64,000 nucleotides of DNA, taken from an uncultured Myxococcales bacterium. GTDB lineage: Bacteria > Myxococcota_A > UBA9042. Every line of letters begins with the position of its first letter. Position 1 is the stretch's first letter. The notes beneath the pieces are model-generated. The model did no database searches and had not been told where the DNA came from. It saw only the letters and a program-made list of their open reading frames with translations. Location of the stretch: positions 124,001-188,000 of the forward strand of contig CAIYWC010000097.1 in NCBI GenBank assembly GCA_903929795.1, written 5' to 3'. Below are positions 42,371-52,200 of the stretch, piece after piece. The position numbers and the translations under genes are program-made.

Positions 42371-44262
42371 GCGGCATTTCCTTCGCCCGGCGGCGGGCTT
42401 GCGGCCAGGACCTTGCGGTGCAGCACCTCGATGGACCGCGCCTGCTCCGCGAGGTCATGGGCCAGCACGCTCGCGATGTCGTTGACAAGCTCCAACGTGT
42501 CCGCCAGCTCCGGCCACTTCGCGCGCTCCGTCTGCAAGTCGCCGGCGTAGCGCCGCACGACTGCTGCGTTCGACCGCGCCGCCAACGCCGCGTCGAGCAG
42601 GCTCTCGATGCCGTCGGCCAAGTCGTCCGGCAGCGCAGTCCGCTTGGGCGTTGTCAGCGCGTCGGTCAGCCGCGTTTCGGCCTCCAGCAGCCGCGCCTCC
42701 AGCGCCTCCACGCGCTTCTGGGCGACGATCAGCTCCGCCGCTGTGGTTTTTTGCTGCGTCGCGTCCGCGGTCGCCGTCTCCAGCTTCAGGTCCGCCTTGG
42801 CCAGGTCGCGCTGCAGCTGGCTCACTTCGTCGCGCGCCCGCTCAACTTCGCGTAGTTTCGCTTTGAAATCAGGGTGTTCCGTCACGTCCGCGACCGCCGC
42901 AGGCTTGCGTTCCGCCGCCTCGCGTGCCGCATCCAGCTCCCGCTGCAGGGCCTCCGCCTGACGCGTCTGCTGCAGCAACCGGTCGTTCAGTTCGTCCACG
43001 CGCCGCGTCGCCAGGTGGTAGTCTTCCAGCAGCCGCCGCTTTTCGTGTTCCAAGTCGGAAATGCCAACGCCCATACGCACTTGGCGAATCTCCGCGTCCT
43101 TGTCGCGGAGATCGATGCGCAGCTGCTCAATCAGCGCCTCCTTTTCCTGGATGACTTCTTGCAGCAGGTTGATCTTGCGCTCCAGCCGGCTCACGTCACC
43201 GCCTTCGCGGTTGAAGCTGGACTGCAGGCTGTCGTTCTCGTCTCGCGCCGCCCGCAGCTCGTATTCCAGCAGGTCCAGCTGACGCTGCAACTCCTCAATC
43301 TGGCGGTCCTTTTGGGTGATCCGCACCTTGAGGCCGGACAGCTGCTCGGTCGCGTCCGTCGCTTTCTCGCGCGCCTGGCCGATCTGCGTCTTCAGCTCCT
43401 CCAGCGACCGCACCGCCTCGAACGCCTCGTCCTCGCGGGTGCGCAGCTCGGCGCGCGTCTTGTCCAGCTCCTGGCCGAGAATCTGGTTGTGTTCCTTCAA
43501 CTTGACGTACTTGTCGCTCAGGCCGTCCAGCTCCACGCTGTAGCGCATCGAGCGCGCATCGACCGCTTTTGCGTCGTTTTCGGCCTTGATCAGCGCCGTC
43601 CGCGCTGCCGCGAGCTGATCCTCCAGCTGTGCGACCCGCCGCTGGGCGTCCGGGTGAACCGCCGGGGCCGCCGCGCTGGCTTGGACCGCTGGCCGCGACG
43701 GCGCATCCGGCGGCGACGGCATCCGCGGATCCGGCCGCGGCGCACTACCGCGATTCTCCGGCATCGGCTGCGGGCCAGGCGGCGTGCGCGCGGGGTCGAT
43801 CGGCCGCGCGTCGGTGCGCAGGCCTGCGGGGGCCTGACCCAGCCGTGCTGCGCGCGCCGCCGCCACCTGCGCTTCCCGATCCGCGCTGTGGATCGCCGCT
43901 GTCGGCTGTACGTCCCGCCGGCCGCTCGGCTCCTGGAACTGCAGCGTCTTCTTTTTGGTGTCCGGCAGGGCACCCGAGCAGATGCGGATCTCCAGGACTT
44001 CGCCACACCGCGCGACGTCGCCTTCGCGCAGGGTGCCGCGCTGGACGCGCTCGCCGTTGATGAACGAGCCGTTTGACGAGCCCAAGTCCTTGATATAATA
44101 GCCAGCTGGTTCCCAGCCAATGCGGGCATGGTTGCGCGAGACGGACGTTTCCTTGGCGTAGATGCTTGACGTTGCGCCGCGGCCGATCGTCACGGCATCC
44201 ATCGCTGGGTCCAGCGCAATCCGGGCCACCTCGCCGTCATTATCGAGCCATTCCAGGTACAT
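42367..44262 (-). CDS. FHA-domain coiled-coil protein
   Basis: A 631-residue cytoplasmic protein. Residues 1-100 form an FHA domain, a phosphothreonine reader, with the canonical TIGRG, SRNHARI and DLGSSNGSFING motifs. A Pro/Ala-rich linker (about 110-215) follows. A very long heptad coiled coil covers about 215-500, and a helical end follows. The protein should form an elongated homodimer. It leads the operon of Ycf46, Ycf35 and DUF2997 homologues and overlaps Ycf46 by ATGA. An FHA adaptor controlling the ATPase by Thr phosphorylation is therefore likely. Confidence 0.87.
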   Translation of the reverse strand: MYLEWLDNDGEVARIALDPAMDAVTIGRGATSSIYAKETSVSRNHARIGWEPAGYYIKDLGSSNGSFINGERVQRGTLREGDVARCGEVLEIRICSGALPDTKKKTLQFQEPSGRRDVQPTAAIHSADREAQVAAARAARLGQAPAGLRTDARPIDPARTPPGPQPMPENRGSAPRPDPRMPSPPDAPSRPAVQASAAAPAVHPDAQRRVAQLEDQLAAARTALIKAENDAKAVDARSMRYSVELDGLSDKYVKLKEHNQILGQELDKTRAELRTREDEAFEAVRSLEELKTQIGQAREKATDATEQLSGLKVRITQKDRQIEELQRQLDLLEYELRAARDENDSLQSSFNREGGDVSRLERKINLLQEVIQEKEALIEQLRIDLRDKDAEIRQVRMGVGISDLEHEKRRLLEDYHLATRRVDELNDRLLQQTRQAEALQRELDAAREAAERKPAAVADVTEHPDFKAKLREVERARDEVSQLQRDLAKADLKLETATADATQQKTTAAELIVAQKRVEALEARLLEAETRLTDALTTPKRTALPDDLADGIESLLDAALAARSNAAVVRRYAGDLQTERAKWPELADTLELVNDIASVLAHDLAEQARSIEVLHRKVLAASPPPGEGNAA

Positions 44263-44377
44263 CGCTCAGCCTTGCACGTGCGGGCTACGCTGCCGATCGC
44301 TGACGCTGCGCGGCAGATCGTCGCGGCGGCGACTGTACTACTCGTTGCAGCCGCGAAGCAAACGCGTGGCGCGGCGG

Positions 44378-45541
44378 TCAGAAGCCCTTGGCCATCACCG
44401 CGGGCATGCCGCGCTCCAGTTCGCGCACGGTCGACGTCAGCAGCGCCAGGCTGTGGCGGTCATAGGCTTCCACCACCAGGGCGATGCCGATCTGCTCGTC
44501 CGGGTAGTCTTTGAGGTTGCTGACATTGCCGCGCGCCAAGCCGTCGCCGCGCCAGACGATCTCAAACCGGTTGCCTTTTTCAACGCCGTCGTCCGCGCCC
44601 TTGTCGATGTAGACGTAGCTGAAGGCGCCGGCCGCCGTCGTCTCGTGGTGAAAATCGAGAATCACGCCAGCGACTTGCACCTTGTTGGGTGTCGGCGTCA
44701 CCAGCTGCAGCGGCTCAAACACGTTGGTCAGCAGATCGCCCCGGCTGATCTCGCTGTGGGAGCGTGTAATCAGCACGCTCACCAGCGGGCGCACAGTGCT
44801 GAGCACTTTGGCGTCGCCCAGAAAGTTGATCTTATAGCCGACGCGCTTGCCCGTGACGGGGTGGACGATCTCGCTCTCGACGCGGTAGAGCGTGTAGCGA
44901 TCGCCATCGCGCACGCACGGGCCGACCAGCGCCTCGTCTTCTTCGTCCTCGGCTTTCTTCTCGTCGTGCTTGGCTTCGCCGTCTTCGCTGGCGCGAAACG
45001 CGTCGCGCTCGGCCTTGGCCTTGTCGTCCTCGGCGCAGCGGCGCGTGTTGAAGCGCACGTAGCCTTCGTCCAACTGCCCGAGCATATTGCGTTCTTCGCG
45101 GCTCGCCTCCAGCACGCCGGATTCGCGGTAGTCGCGCGACGAGATGTAGCCGACGCGCCGCACCAGCTCGATGCCGCTCTTGGGCTTGGGCTCATAGCGA
45201 GACGTCGCGAACGAAATGGTCCTTTCTGCCTGCGTTTGCGCGCTCTTGCGGCTCAGGTAGATCAGGTCGCCGGGGTAAATCAGGTGCGGATTGGTGATCT
45301 GCGGGTTGTACGACCACAGCGACGGCCAGTACCACGGCTCGTCGTACAGGCCCTCCGCGATGCTCCACAGCGTGTCGCCGGGCTCCACCACGTACGTGCG
45401 CTCGCCCGTCGCCGCGGATTGCTGCATCGCAATGGTCGGCGCGGCGCGATCCGGCATCTCCTGGGCGTGCGCGGTCCACGCGCCCAGCAACACCGCCAGC
45501 GGCAGCACTTTCTTCAAGAATTCAGCGAACATGTCCGTCAT
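44378..45541 (-). CDS. LysM-domain periplasmic protein
   Basis: A 387-residue exported protein with a signal peptide ending at about TAHA-QE. A LysM peptidoglycan-binding module (residues about 45-95) reads YVVEPGDTLWSIAEGLYD followed by NPQITNPHLIYPGDLIYL. A Lys/Glu/Asp-rich patch lies in the middle. The C-terminal half has beta-rich repeats resembling those after LysM in FlgA/LysM-type envelope proteins (GVEKGNRFEIV). GGAG lies 5 bases before the ATG at 45541. It follows the frameshifted CpoB-like gene by 33 bases, so the two would form an envelope operon. Confidence 0.82.
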   Translation of the reverse strand: MTDMFAEFLKKVLPLAVLLGAWTAHAQEMPDRAAPTIAMQQSAATGERTYVVEPGDTLWSIAEGLYDEPWYWPSLWSYNPQITNPHLIYPGDLIYLSRKSAQTQAERTISFATSRYEPKPKSGIELVRRVGYISSRDYRESGVLEASREERNMLGQLDEGYVRFNTRRCAEDDKAKAERDAFRASEDGEAKHDEKKAEDEEDEALVGPCVRDGDRYTLYRVESEIVHPVTGKRVGYKINFLGDAKVLSTVRPLVSVLITRSHSEISRGDLLTNVFEPLQLVTPTPNKVQVAGVILDFHHETTAAGAFSYVYIDKGADDGVEKGNRFEIVWRGDGLARGNVSNLKDYPDEQIGIALVVEAYDRHSLALLTSTVRELERGMPAVMAKGF

Positions 45542-45574
45542 TTTCGCTCCACCTGCCGCAGTGCCGTTACCAAG

Positions 45575-46496
45575 CTACGGCTGGACCGCGCCCTCGGCGG
45601 TCGACTTCTTCATCGCGACGGCTTTGTCCGCTGCCTCCGTGCCCGGATACAGACGCGTCAGCTGCTTCAACACGTCATCCGCGCCGCGATCGTCGCCCAA
45701 CTTGCGGTAACACAACGCCATTTTCAGCATCGCGTCCGGAACCTTGTTGCCGCGCGGGTACTCCTTGGCGACCCGCAAGAAGGCCTGCGCGGACGTCAGC
45801 CACTGCGCCTGGACGTAGTAGCCCTCGCCGATCCAGTAGAGCGCGTTGTCCGCCAGATCGTGGCGCGGGTACTGGCGGTGCAGTGTCTCAAACACGCGGC
45901 GCGACTCGGCAATTTGCCCCTGATCAAACAAGGACTTGGCCTTCTCGTACAGCGACGCCGTCGGGTCCAGCTTGGCCTTGGTGCCGTTCGCTTGCGGCGG
46001 CGCCTCATCGGCGGGTCCCGAAACTTCCACCGGATCGTCGTTCGTCTCGCCGGGCAGCGGATCGTCGTGCGTCAGGTGAATCGTCTGTGAATTCAGCTGG
46101 CTGGCGGTGCGGACGTCCTTCGCCGCATCCATCTTGGGGAGCGCCGATGGCAGCCCCACGCGATCGCGCGCATCCACGTGGTTGTCCGGTTCGCCCACCT
46201 TGACCGTTGGCAGCCGCGGAATCCACTCCTCGCGCCGCGCGCGCGACCTTCTCGGAGTCGGTCTTGTCCTCTATCAGGATGAGACGATTGCGCAATTCCT
46301 CAAACTGGATGCGCGCCGCGGTCTGGCTCCGTTTCACGTCTGCCAGTTCCTCGCGCGTCGCAGCCGATTCGCGCTTGAGCTGCGCGAGCTGATCCGTGCC
46401 GCACGCCGGCGCAACGGCCAAAACCAGCGGCACGCTCAGGCGAATTGCCAGTGGAATCAAGGCTGTGGATAGCTGTGTACAATGGCTTGAAGTCAC
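45575..46496 (-). pseudogene. CpoB/YbgF-like TPR lipoprotein with frameshift
   Basis: Two parts of one gene lie in different frames. The 5' part encodes a lipoprotein signal (VLAVAPAC) and coiled coil with 'LKRESAATREELADVKRSQ'. The 3' part encodes three TPR-like units with YEKAKSLFDQGQIAESRRVF and QYPRHDLADNALYWIGEGYY, the layout of CpoB, which coordinates outer-membrane constriction with Tol-Pal. The join needs a one-base shift near 46235-46245, in a GCGCGCGCG tract, after which the sequence reads REEWIPRLPTVKVGEPDN. The start is uncertain: GTG 46496 or TTG 46460. The gene is either broken, slippage-regulated, or a sequencing artefact in the repeat. Confidence 0.7.
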
Positions 46497-46582
46497 AGTC
46501 GATTTCAACGAAACACCCGCTGGCGCCACGCGGGGCGCGCCTTGGGGCACAGTACCTTGGCGTTCGCGTCTGTCAAGGATCG

Positions 46583-46990
46583 TTATGCGGCTTTTGCGTC
46601 GGGATTCCGCTGGCGGTACCGCCTCCGCAGCGTTGGCGCCAGCTTGGCCCACGCGCCGCCCAGCCGCCGGTGCAGTTGCCCCAGTGGGCCCAGGCGCGGC
46701 ACCGGCAGCACCAGCCGTCCCAGCCGCACGGCCTCCACGCGCCCGAGCACGGCGGAAAATGGCACGCGCGGGTCATCCATGTCGTTCGTGTCGCCGCGCG
46801 TGATCAGCCCGTCCGCATCCACCCGCACGACCCGATGCACCCACAGCACCGGCGCGTGACCGGCGATGAACGCGACGACCTCGCCCGGCTGCAGATCCCG
46901 CGCCACCACCGGCGCGACGCCCGCTTGCAGCGGCGGACCCAGCGGCCACATCGACCGCCCGCGAATCGCGTGCCACACCAGCGCGCTCAC
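46583..46990 (-). CDS. S24/S26-family peptidase, small
   Basis: A 135-residue protein with the S24/S26 signature: catalytic Ser in GRSMWPLG, then GEVVAFIAG, then VHRVVRV and RGDTNDMDDP. The His in HRVV replaces the usual Lys, as in SipW/ER-type signal peptidases. No transmembrane anchor is visible, so it is likely cytoplasmic. The GTG start overlaps the radical SAM stop by GTGA, so it is coupled to the maturase. It could cleave the leader from the modified peptide. An Arg-rich tail follows the catalytic region. Confidence 0.83.
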   Translation of the reverse strand: MSALVWHAIRGRSMWPLGPPLQAGVAPVVARDLQPGEVVAFIAGHAPVLWVHRVVRVDADGLITRGDTNDMDDPRVPFSAVLGRVEAVRLGRLVLPVPRLGPLGQLHRRLGGAWAKLAPTLRRRYRQRNPDAKAA

Positions 46991-48174
46991 GTGCCGCCCC
47001 CGACGCGCTTGCCGTCGCCGCGCTTGGCCCGGTGGATGGGAAACACGAAGCGTTTCACGGTCTTTGTCGGACTCTCGGCGGTGGGTACGCTGGCCCAGTC
47101 CGTGGCGCTGAAAGGCTCGCCGTTCACGGCCTCCCACGCTAGCATCTTGGCACGCGCGTCGGCGTGGAAGTGCCCGGGTGCCTTGCGGAAATCGCCGCTG
47201 GCCTTGTAGGCGTCGCCTGGGCAATAGAAGCAAAATCCGCTGCCCGCGCAGCTCTGGCATGTCGCGCGTTCGCGGTTGTCCCAGGCGACGAGGCTCTTGC
47301 GCGCCTCCGACTCACGCCAGATTTCCAACAGCGGCTTGTCGCGCAAGTTACCGAGCGCCATGGGGAAATTGATGCACGGCCACAGTTCGCCGTCCGGGCT
47401 GATGTACACCATCGTCCGGCCCGCACCGCACGGATCGTGGCTCGGCCGCTGGGCAATCGGCGTCGGCTTGGCGGTCGGCTGCGCGCGCAGGATCGCCACG
47501 CGCGCGCGCGCGAGGTCGGCGCCCACCAGCCGGAGCGGCACCAGCGCGTCCGTCGCGGAATGATCGATCGTCGTGCGCGTCTCGAAGCTGATCTCGCAGC
47601 CCAAGTCATTAAAATATCTAGACATTTCTGCGATCTCGTCAATCATGTTCGCCTGGACCCAGCACGAGATCTTGACCGCCACGCCGGCTTCCCGCAGCGC
47701 CGCGACGCCGCGCAAGGTGTTCGCCAGCGAGCCCGGACGGCGCGTGAGCGCGTCGTGGATGTCCGCCCGCAAGCTGAAAACGCTGACGTCCGTGCGGATG
47801 ACCTTGCTGCCGGCGAACAGCCGCGCCCACGTTGCGTCGATCTGGCCGCCGTGCGTCTTGACGCGGCTCAGCAGGCCCAGCTCCGACGCCCGCGTCAGCA
47901 AGGTCGCGAAATCGCTGCGCATCAGCACGTCGCCGCCGCTCCACACCGCAAACAAGACGCCGGCGTCGCGCAGCTGTTCCAGCACGTCCAGCCACTCGGC
48001 GGTCGTCAGCTCCGGCCAGGTCGTCTTGTTGTCCAGGTAGCAATGGCCGCAGTCCAAGTCGCAGCGGTAAGTCACGTCCAAGTGCGCGCTGGCGGGCCGA
48101 TCCTCGGCGGACCACGCGGCTCTGAGCGAGCCGAGAAAGCCATTGAGTTCCGCTGCGTCATCGCTGTTCAACAC
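46987..48174 (-). CDS. Radical SAM/SPASM peptide maturase
   Basis: A 395-residue radical SAM enzyme. The SAM-cleaving cluster motif CxxxCxxC is C38-C42-C45 in YRCDLDCGHCY. A SPASM domain follows, with CX12GX4C (CGAGRTMVYISPDGELWPC) and later CQSCAGSGFCFYC, giving CX2CX5CX2C, close to the usual SPASM spacing. Such enzymes install C-C, C-S or epimerised bonds in ribosomal peptides. Its GTG start (48174) overlaps the end of the HPr-kinase-like gene by 17 bases. The neighbouring 58-residue Cys-containing peptide is the obvious substrate. Confidence 0.9.
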   Translation of the reverse strand: MLNSDDAAELNGFLGSLRAAWSAEDRPASAHLDVTYRCDLDCGHCYLDNKTTWPELTTAEWLDVLEQLRDAGVLFAVWSGGDVLMRSDFATLLTRASELGLLSRVKTHGGQIDATWARLFAGSKVIRTDVSVFSLRADIHDALTRRPGSLANTLRGVAALREAGVAVKISCWVQANMIDEIAEMSRYFNDLGCEISFETRTTIDHSATDALVPLRLVGADLARARVAILRAQPTAKPTPIAQRPSHDPCGAGRTMVYISPDGELWPCINFPMALGNLRDKPLLEIWRESEARKSLVAWDNRERATCQSCAGSGFCFYCPGDAYKASGDFRKAPGHFHADARAKMLAWEAVNGEPFSATDWASVPTAESPTKTVKRFVFPIHRAKRGDGKRVGGGT

Positions 48175-49003
48175 GGCTGCCTCCCGCGATCAGCTTGGCC
48201 AGCTCCGCAACCGGCGTGGTCAGGCAATGGCTCAGTTCCCGGACCGCAACGTGCGCGCACACGTGCACGGCCGCGTCCAAAACCAGCGTCGACGTCAGCG
48301 GACCTGCGACCAACGCCTGTGGCAGAATCCGCTTCAGCCCGTCGGCTGGCGCCAGCGGCGTCACGCCTGAGCGTGTGCGTTCCGGACCCAGCCACAACAG
48401 CCCAGCCAGCGGTGCGCGCCACGGAAAATCGCCTTCATTGCCGCGAAAATCGATGTGCCGCAGCACCTGCCAGCCGTCGCCATCGCGCGCCAAGAACGCG
48501 TGCTCATCGCTCCACCAATGAGGCGCAAACCGCGCGCTCAGCGTCGTCTTGCCCGCGGTGGAATGTCCAGCAATTACGTAGGCTTTGCCGTCGATCCACA
48601 GGGTCGCGGCGTGCAGCAGCAGCCCGCCGTCCAGCAGCAGTCGGGCGTAGCACGGCGCGAACAGCGACTCCTGCAGCATTTGCACGCGGGCCAGTGGCGA
48701 CGCATCGCCGTCGTGCAAGACGACCGTGCCGCGCTGTTCCGTCCAGGTGCCGGCGCCGTGACAGGAAGCGGCGGTGAATGCGAACCCGGTGGCGTCCAAT
48801 CGGGAGAAGTGCGTGGACGCCTCGGTCAACGGCATGTCGCCGCGTTCGGCCTCGAAGCGAAAGGCCAGCTCAGCGCCATAGGGCCCACGCCACGGCCGAC
48901 GAACAGCGCCAAACGCGGCGGGGAGGTCGACGGCAAACGCCGCATCGCCAAAACGCGACGCCCATCGCTGGGCCGGCGCAGTCACGGCGTGTTCCCCGGC
49001 CAT
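48158..49003 (-). CDS. HPr-kinase-like P-loop protein
   Basis: A 281-residue protein. A P-loop AGHSTAGKTT lies at about 145-154, within the HPr kinase/phosphorylase-like fold, preceded by 'HAATLWIDGKAYVI'. This replaces the GxSGxGKS of true HprK. Relatives encoded with lasso peptides phosphorylate the C-terminal Ser of precursors. The N-terminal ~120 residues are a separate beta-rich region. It begins 2 bases after the precursor stop and runs 17 bases into the radical SAM gene. Kinase activity is inferred from family and position, not shown. Confidence 0.82.
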   Translation of the reverse strand: MAGEHAVTAPAQRWASRFGDAAFAVDLPAAFGAVRRPWRGPYGAELAFRFEAERGDMPLTEASTHFSRLDATGFAFTAASCHGAGTWTEQRGTVVLHDGDASPLARVQMLQESLFAPCYARLLLDGGLLLHAATLWIDGKAYVIAGHSTAGKTTLSARFAPHWWSDEHAFLARDGDGWQVLRHIDFRGNEGDFPWRAPLAGLLWLGPERTRSGVTPLAPADGLKRILPQALVAGPLTSTLVLDAAVHVCAHVAVRELSHCLTTPVAELAKLIAGGSRVEQR

Positions 49004-49005
49004 GC

Positions 49006-49182
49006 TCAGGAGTTGTCGGCCGTCGGATCCGGCGGGCAAGCCGCGCACTGACAGCCTGACGCCAGTAGCGTCGTCAACGTGCCGCCGAGCGACTCGACGA
49101 CCGGCTTGACGTATGGCTGGCGCGCGGCCGACGCCTCGCTCTGGGGCTCGCGGGTCTGCGGAAGTTGCTCCGTCTGGTTCAT
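49006..49182 (-). CDS. RiPP precursor peptide, lasso-like leader and Cys-rich core
   Basis: A 58-residue peptide with a strong AGGAGAGG ribosome binding site 6 bases upstream of ATG 49182. The leader (to about residue 40) has Y24-V-K-P27 ... L32-G33 ... T38, the YxxPxLxxLG(x)T pattern read by PqqD-like RRE proteins in lasso and related pathways. The likely core is GCQCAACPPDPTADNS (43-58), with Cys at 44, 46 and 49 and a C-terminal Ser58. It lies 41 bases after the giant lipoprotein gene and 2 bases before the kinase-like gene. It has too few residues to form a domain, so a modified peptide is the best reading. Confidence 0.82.
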   Translation of the reverse strand: MNQTEQLPQTREPQSEASAARQPYVKPVVESLGGTLTTLLASGCQCAACPPDPTADNS

Positions 49183-49223
49183 GTGCGTCCTCTCCTGCGG
49201 CAACGGCTGGGCGTTGTCGGTGC

Positions 49224-52200
49224 TTAGTAAACGATGAGTGTGCTGCCCTTGACGCCACCAGCGCCATCTGCAGATCCGATGATCAGGTCGATGAACCCGT
49301 CGTTGTTGAAATCGCCCGCAGGCGCAAAGCCAATGCCCGATGCCGCCGTCGCATTGTAGCCGAAAGCAGCGTTGGTTGGCACGAACGGATCGGTTATCAC
49401 CACGTCTTCATAGACAAATCCAACTTCGCCGGCGGTCTCTGCGCGCGGCACGGCCATGCGCAGAATCACCTGCTGGCCGCCGCCTACCGCTCCCGTAAAC
49501 GGCGGGCGGGCGTACATGACGTCCGTGTGCGTGCCCGCGCTCGGGTCGTCAAAGAAGTTGCCCGTGTTTTGCGGACCCCAGACGTAGGTCCAATTGACAT
49601 AGCCGCCGACCGTCGCGAACAGGTCGGTGAAGCCGGTGACCGCGGCCGTGACGACGAGCGCCAACGTGTTCTTGGGCGGCGGCACGAACGCGGCTTGGAT
49701 CGCCGAGCCGCGCGTCCAGTAAAAGCCTGGATGATCCGCAACGTTCGCCGTCTGGTGCTGCATCACCAGGTCCAGACCCGGCTTGCCATCAAACTCCACC
49801 AAGTCGAAGTACGCGGCGAACGATTGCGCGCCGGTATTCGAGGAGTAGAGCCGCACCGTGTCGGCGTCATTGGGCTGAACGCCGGTGCTCGCCACGGACA
49901 TCATGATGTCCAGCGCGCCCGAGAGCTCTCGTCCGCGGATCACGTACACTTGCTGCGCCGCCGCCTGCTGGGAGACGACGAGCTCGTCAAACTGCTGGCC
50001 CACGCCGTTGTTTTCCAGCAGCACATTGCCACCGTGGAAATTCTGGCCAAACAGCGCGGACGTGCTCGTTCCGTCGCTCAGCCGGACCCGGACGACATTG
50101 TTGTTGCTGCGGTCCAAGGCGTTGGTCAGGTTGATGTTCAGCGGCACCGCGTTGGTCCAGCCCGGGTTGCCGGGAATGACGTAAACAGTCTCTGAATTCG
50201 CGTAGTTCAAGTCCTTGGCGCTGCGTACGGCGATGTCCATGACCGGCTTGCCGCTGGCCGAGACGTCGCCGTTGAAGTTGCCGATGGTCTGCATGCGCTG
50301 CGGGCCGGCCGCGGTCGCCGTCGTCGCGACGACGCCGGTGATGACGACGGCTGGCGTTGCGTTCAACTGCGCGCCTTTGTTGCCCAAGTAGACCCAGACT
50401 TCGCGTGGCACGCCGTTGCCGATCTTGGCGCCGATGACGAGGTCGTTGATGCCGTCCCCGTTCACGTCCGCCGGTCCGCCCACGACGCCGCCCAGGCCGC
50501 CGGCGTTTGGCAGGCACTGCAAGGTCGCCGCCGGTTCGGTCGCCAGATCGATGTCGGCGGTACCCGCGCGGCCGTAGAGGATGCAGAACGGCGCGGTCGC
50601 GCCGCCGCCAAAGCCCACGTCGCCCAAGCCGTCGCCGTTGATATCGCCCAAGCCGAACACGCGCGCGCGGTAGGCCAGCAAGTCGTAGGTCGAGCCCGCG
50701 CCGCCGCTGTTGGTGATGCGCATGTAGTTCAGCCGTAGCTTGTCCGTCGAGACGACATTGGAGAGCGGTCCCTTGTTGCCCGCGGCGTCCACGGCCTCGA
50801 TGGCGAAGTAGTAGGACGAGATGCCGTTGTCCGTGAACGGCGCGAATTTGCACAGATTTGTCGGGTTGCGCCCGTCCGGTCCGGAGATCGTCACGCTGTC
50901 CGCCGCGCCTGCAGGTCCCGGCACGGTGGCCGTGTAGCCGGCGATCTGGCCCGGGTCACACGCTGCGTCAAAATCCGCTTGGGTAGCAATGGCTTTCTTG
51001 GCGTAGCGCACCAGATAGCTCGCAGCTTTGCCGGTCACGCCATCGTCGCCCACTGCCTGGAACGTCAGCTTGGCCAGCGGACGCCGCGGGTTCAGGTTCG
51101 CGGCGGCCAGCGGGTCCAGCGTGATGGCGGCCGGCGCCAGCCAGTCCACCGTCACGGAGATGGTCGCCGTCGTCGTGTTGCCAAAGCTGTCCTGGACCGT
51201 CGCGGTCACCGTGTTGACCTGATTGGCCAGCAGGGTCGCGTATTGCACATCCAGCGACTGGGACGCCGCGGTTAGCGCGACCGGCGCCGTCACCGATGCG
51301 TTGGGCAGCGCCGCCGTTGTCCCGCTGGCTGTCCGGTTCAACGCGGTCAGCTTGCCGCCGTTCAGGTTGGTGTCCGCGAGCGCGAGCTCAAAGTGCACTT
51401 GGTGATCCGGAGTCCCCGCGTTCAAGTCCTGATCCTTGCCTTGGAGCGCGGTCGTGCCCGAGACCGTCGGCGAGCCAAGCACCGTCGCCGAGGCAAAGCT
51501 CACGGTCGGATTGGTCAAGTCCGCCGCGATGCCGAGCTTGCCCGACGAGCCTTCCACCGTCGCATTTTGCACGACGACCGCTTCCAAATCCGTGTTGTCG
51601 CCGTCGGTGATGGTCACCGCGAACGCGGCGGTTTGGGCGACAGGGGCCACCGTCGCAACGGCCACGCCGCCCTTCAACAGCTTGACCCCGGTCGGCGAAC
51701 CGCACGGACCGACGAACGACGCGGTGAGCGGCAGGACGACGCTGGCGCAATTCTGCCCTGGAGTCGGGCAGTTCTGCGTGTTCAGCATCGAGTTGCCCGG
51801 CATCCCAGTCAGCTTGACCAGGCAGCCTGACAGCAGCACGTCGAACCCGCGCGTGACGACCGCGGTGTTGCCCGATGCGTCGGTCACGGTCAGCCGGAAC
51901 TTGTAGTGGATGGTGTTGCCAAACGGCACCGTCGCCAGAACCGGCGCTTCGGCGCCACCGGGATTGACGATCGCACCCGACGTAACCGCCTGAAATGATG
52001 CGCAATTCAGCGATCCTGAGTCGCAGTCCGTGCCCAATTCCAGGCTCCACGTCGCCGCGCCCGAGGTGGTGAACGTCAGCGCGACTTGGTACCCACTCTG
52101 AGCCGGCGCTGCGTCGTCGTTGTCCGTAAACAGCGCGCCCTCGGTCGGCACGGTGATGGTCGCGGTTGGCGGCTGCGTGTCGACCACGATGACCACGGGC

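Noticed and set aside
46583-49203. Classifying the peptide locus as a lasso-peptide cluster
   Set aside because: The leader motif and kinase-like protein fit, but no asparagine-synthetase-like cyclase or transglutaminase-like protease is present in the window. A radical SAM enzyme is.
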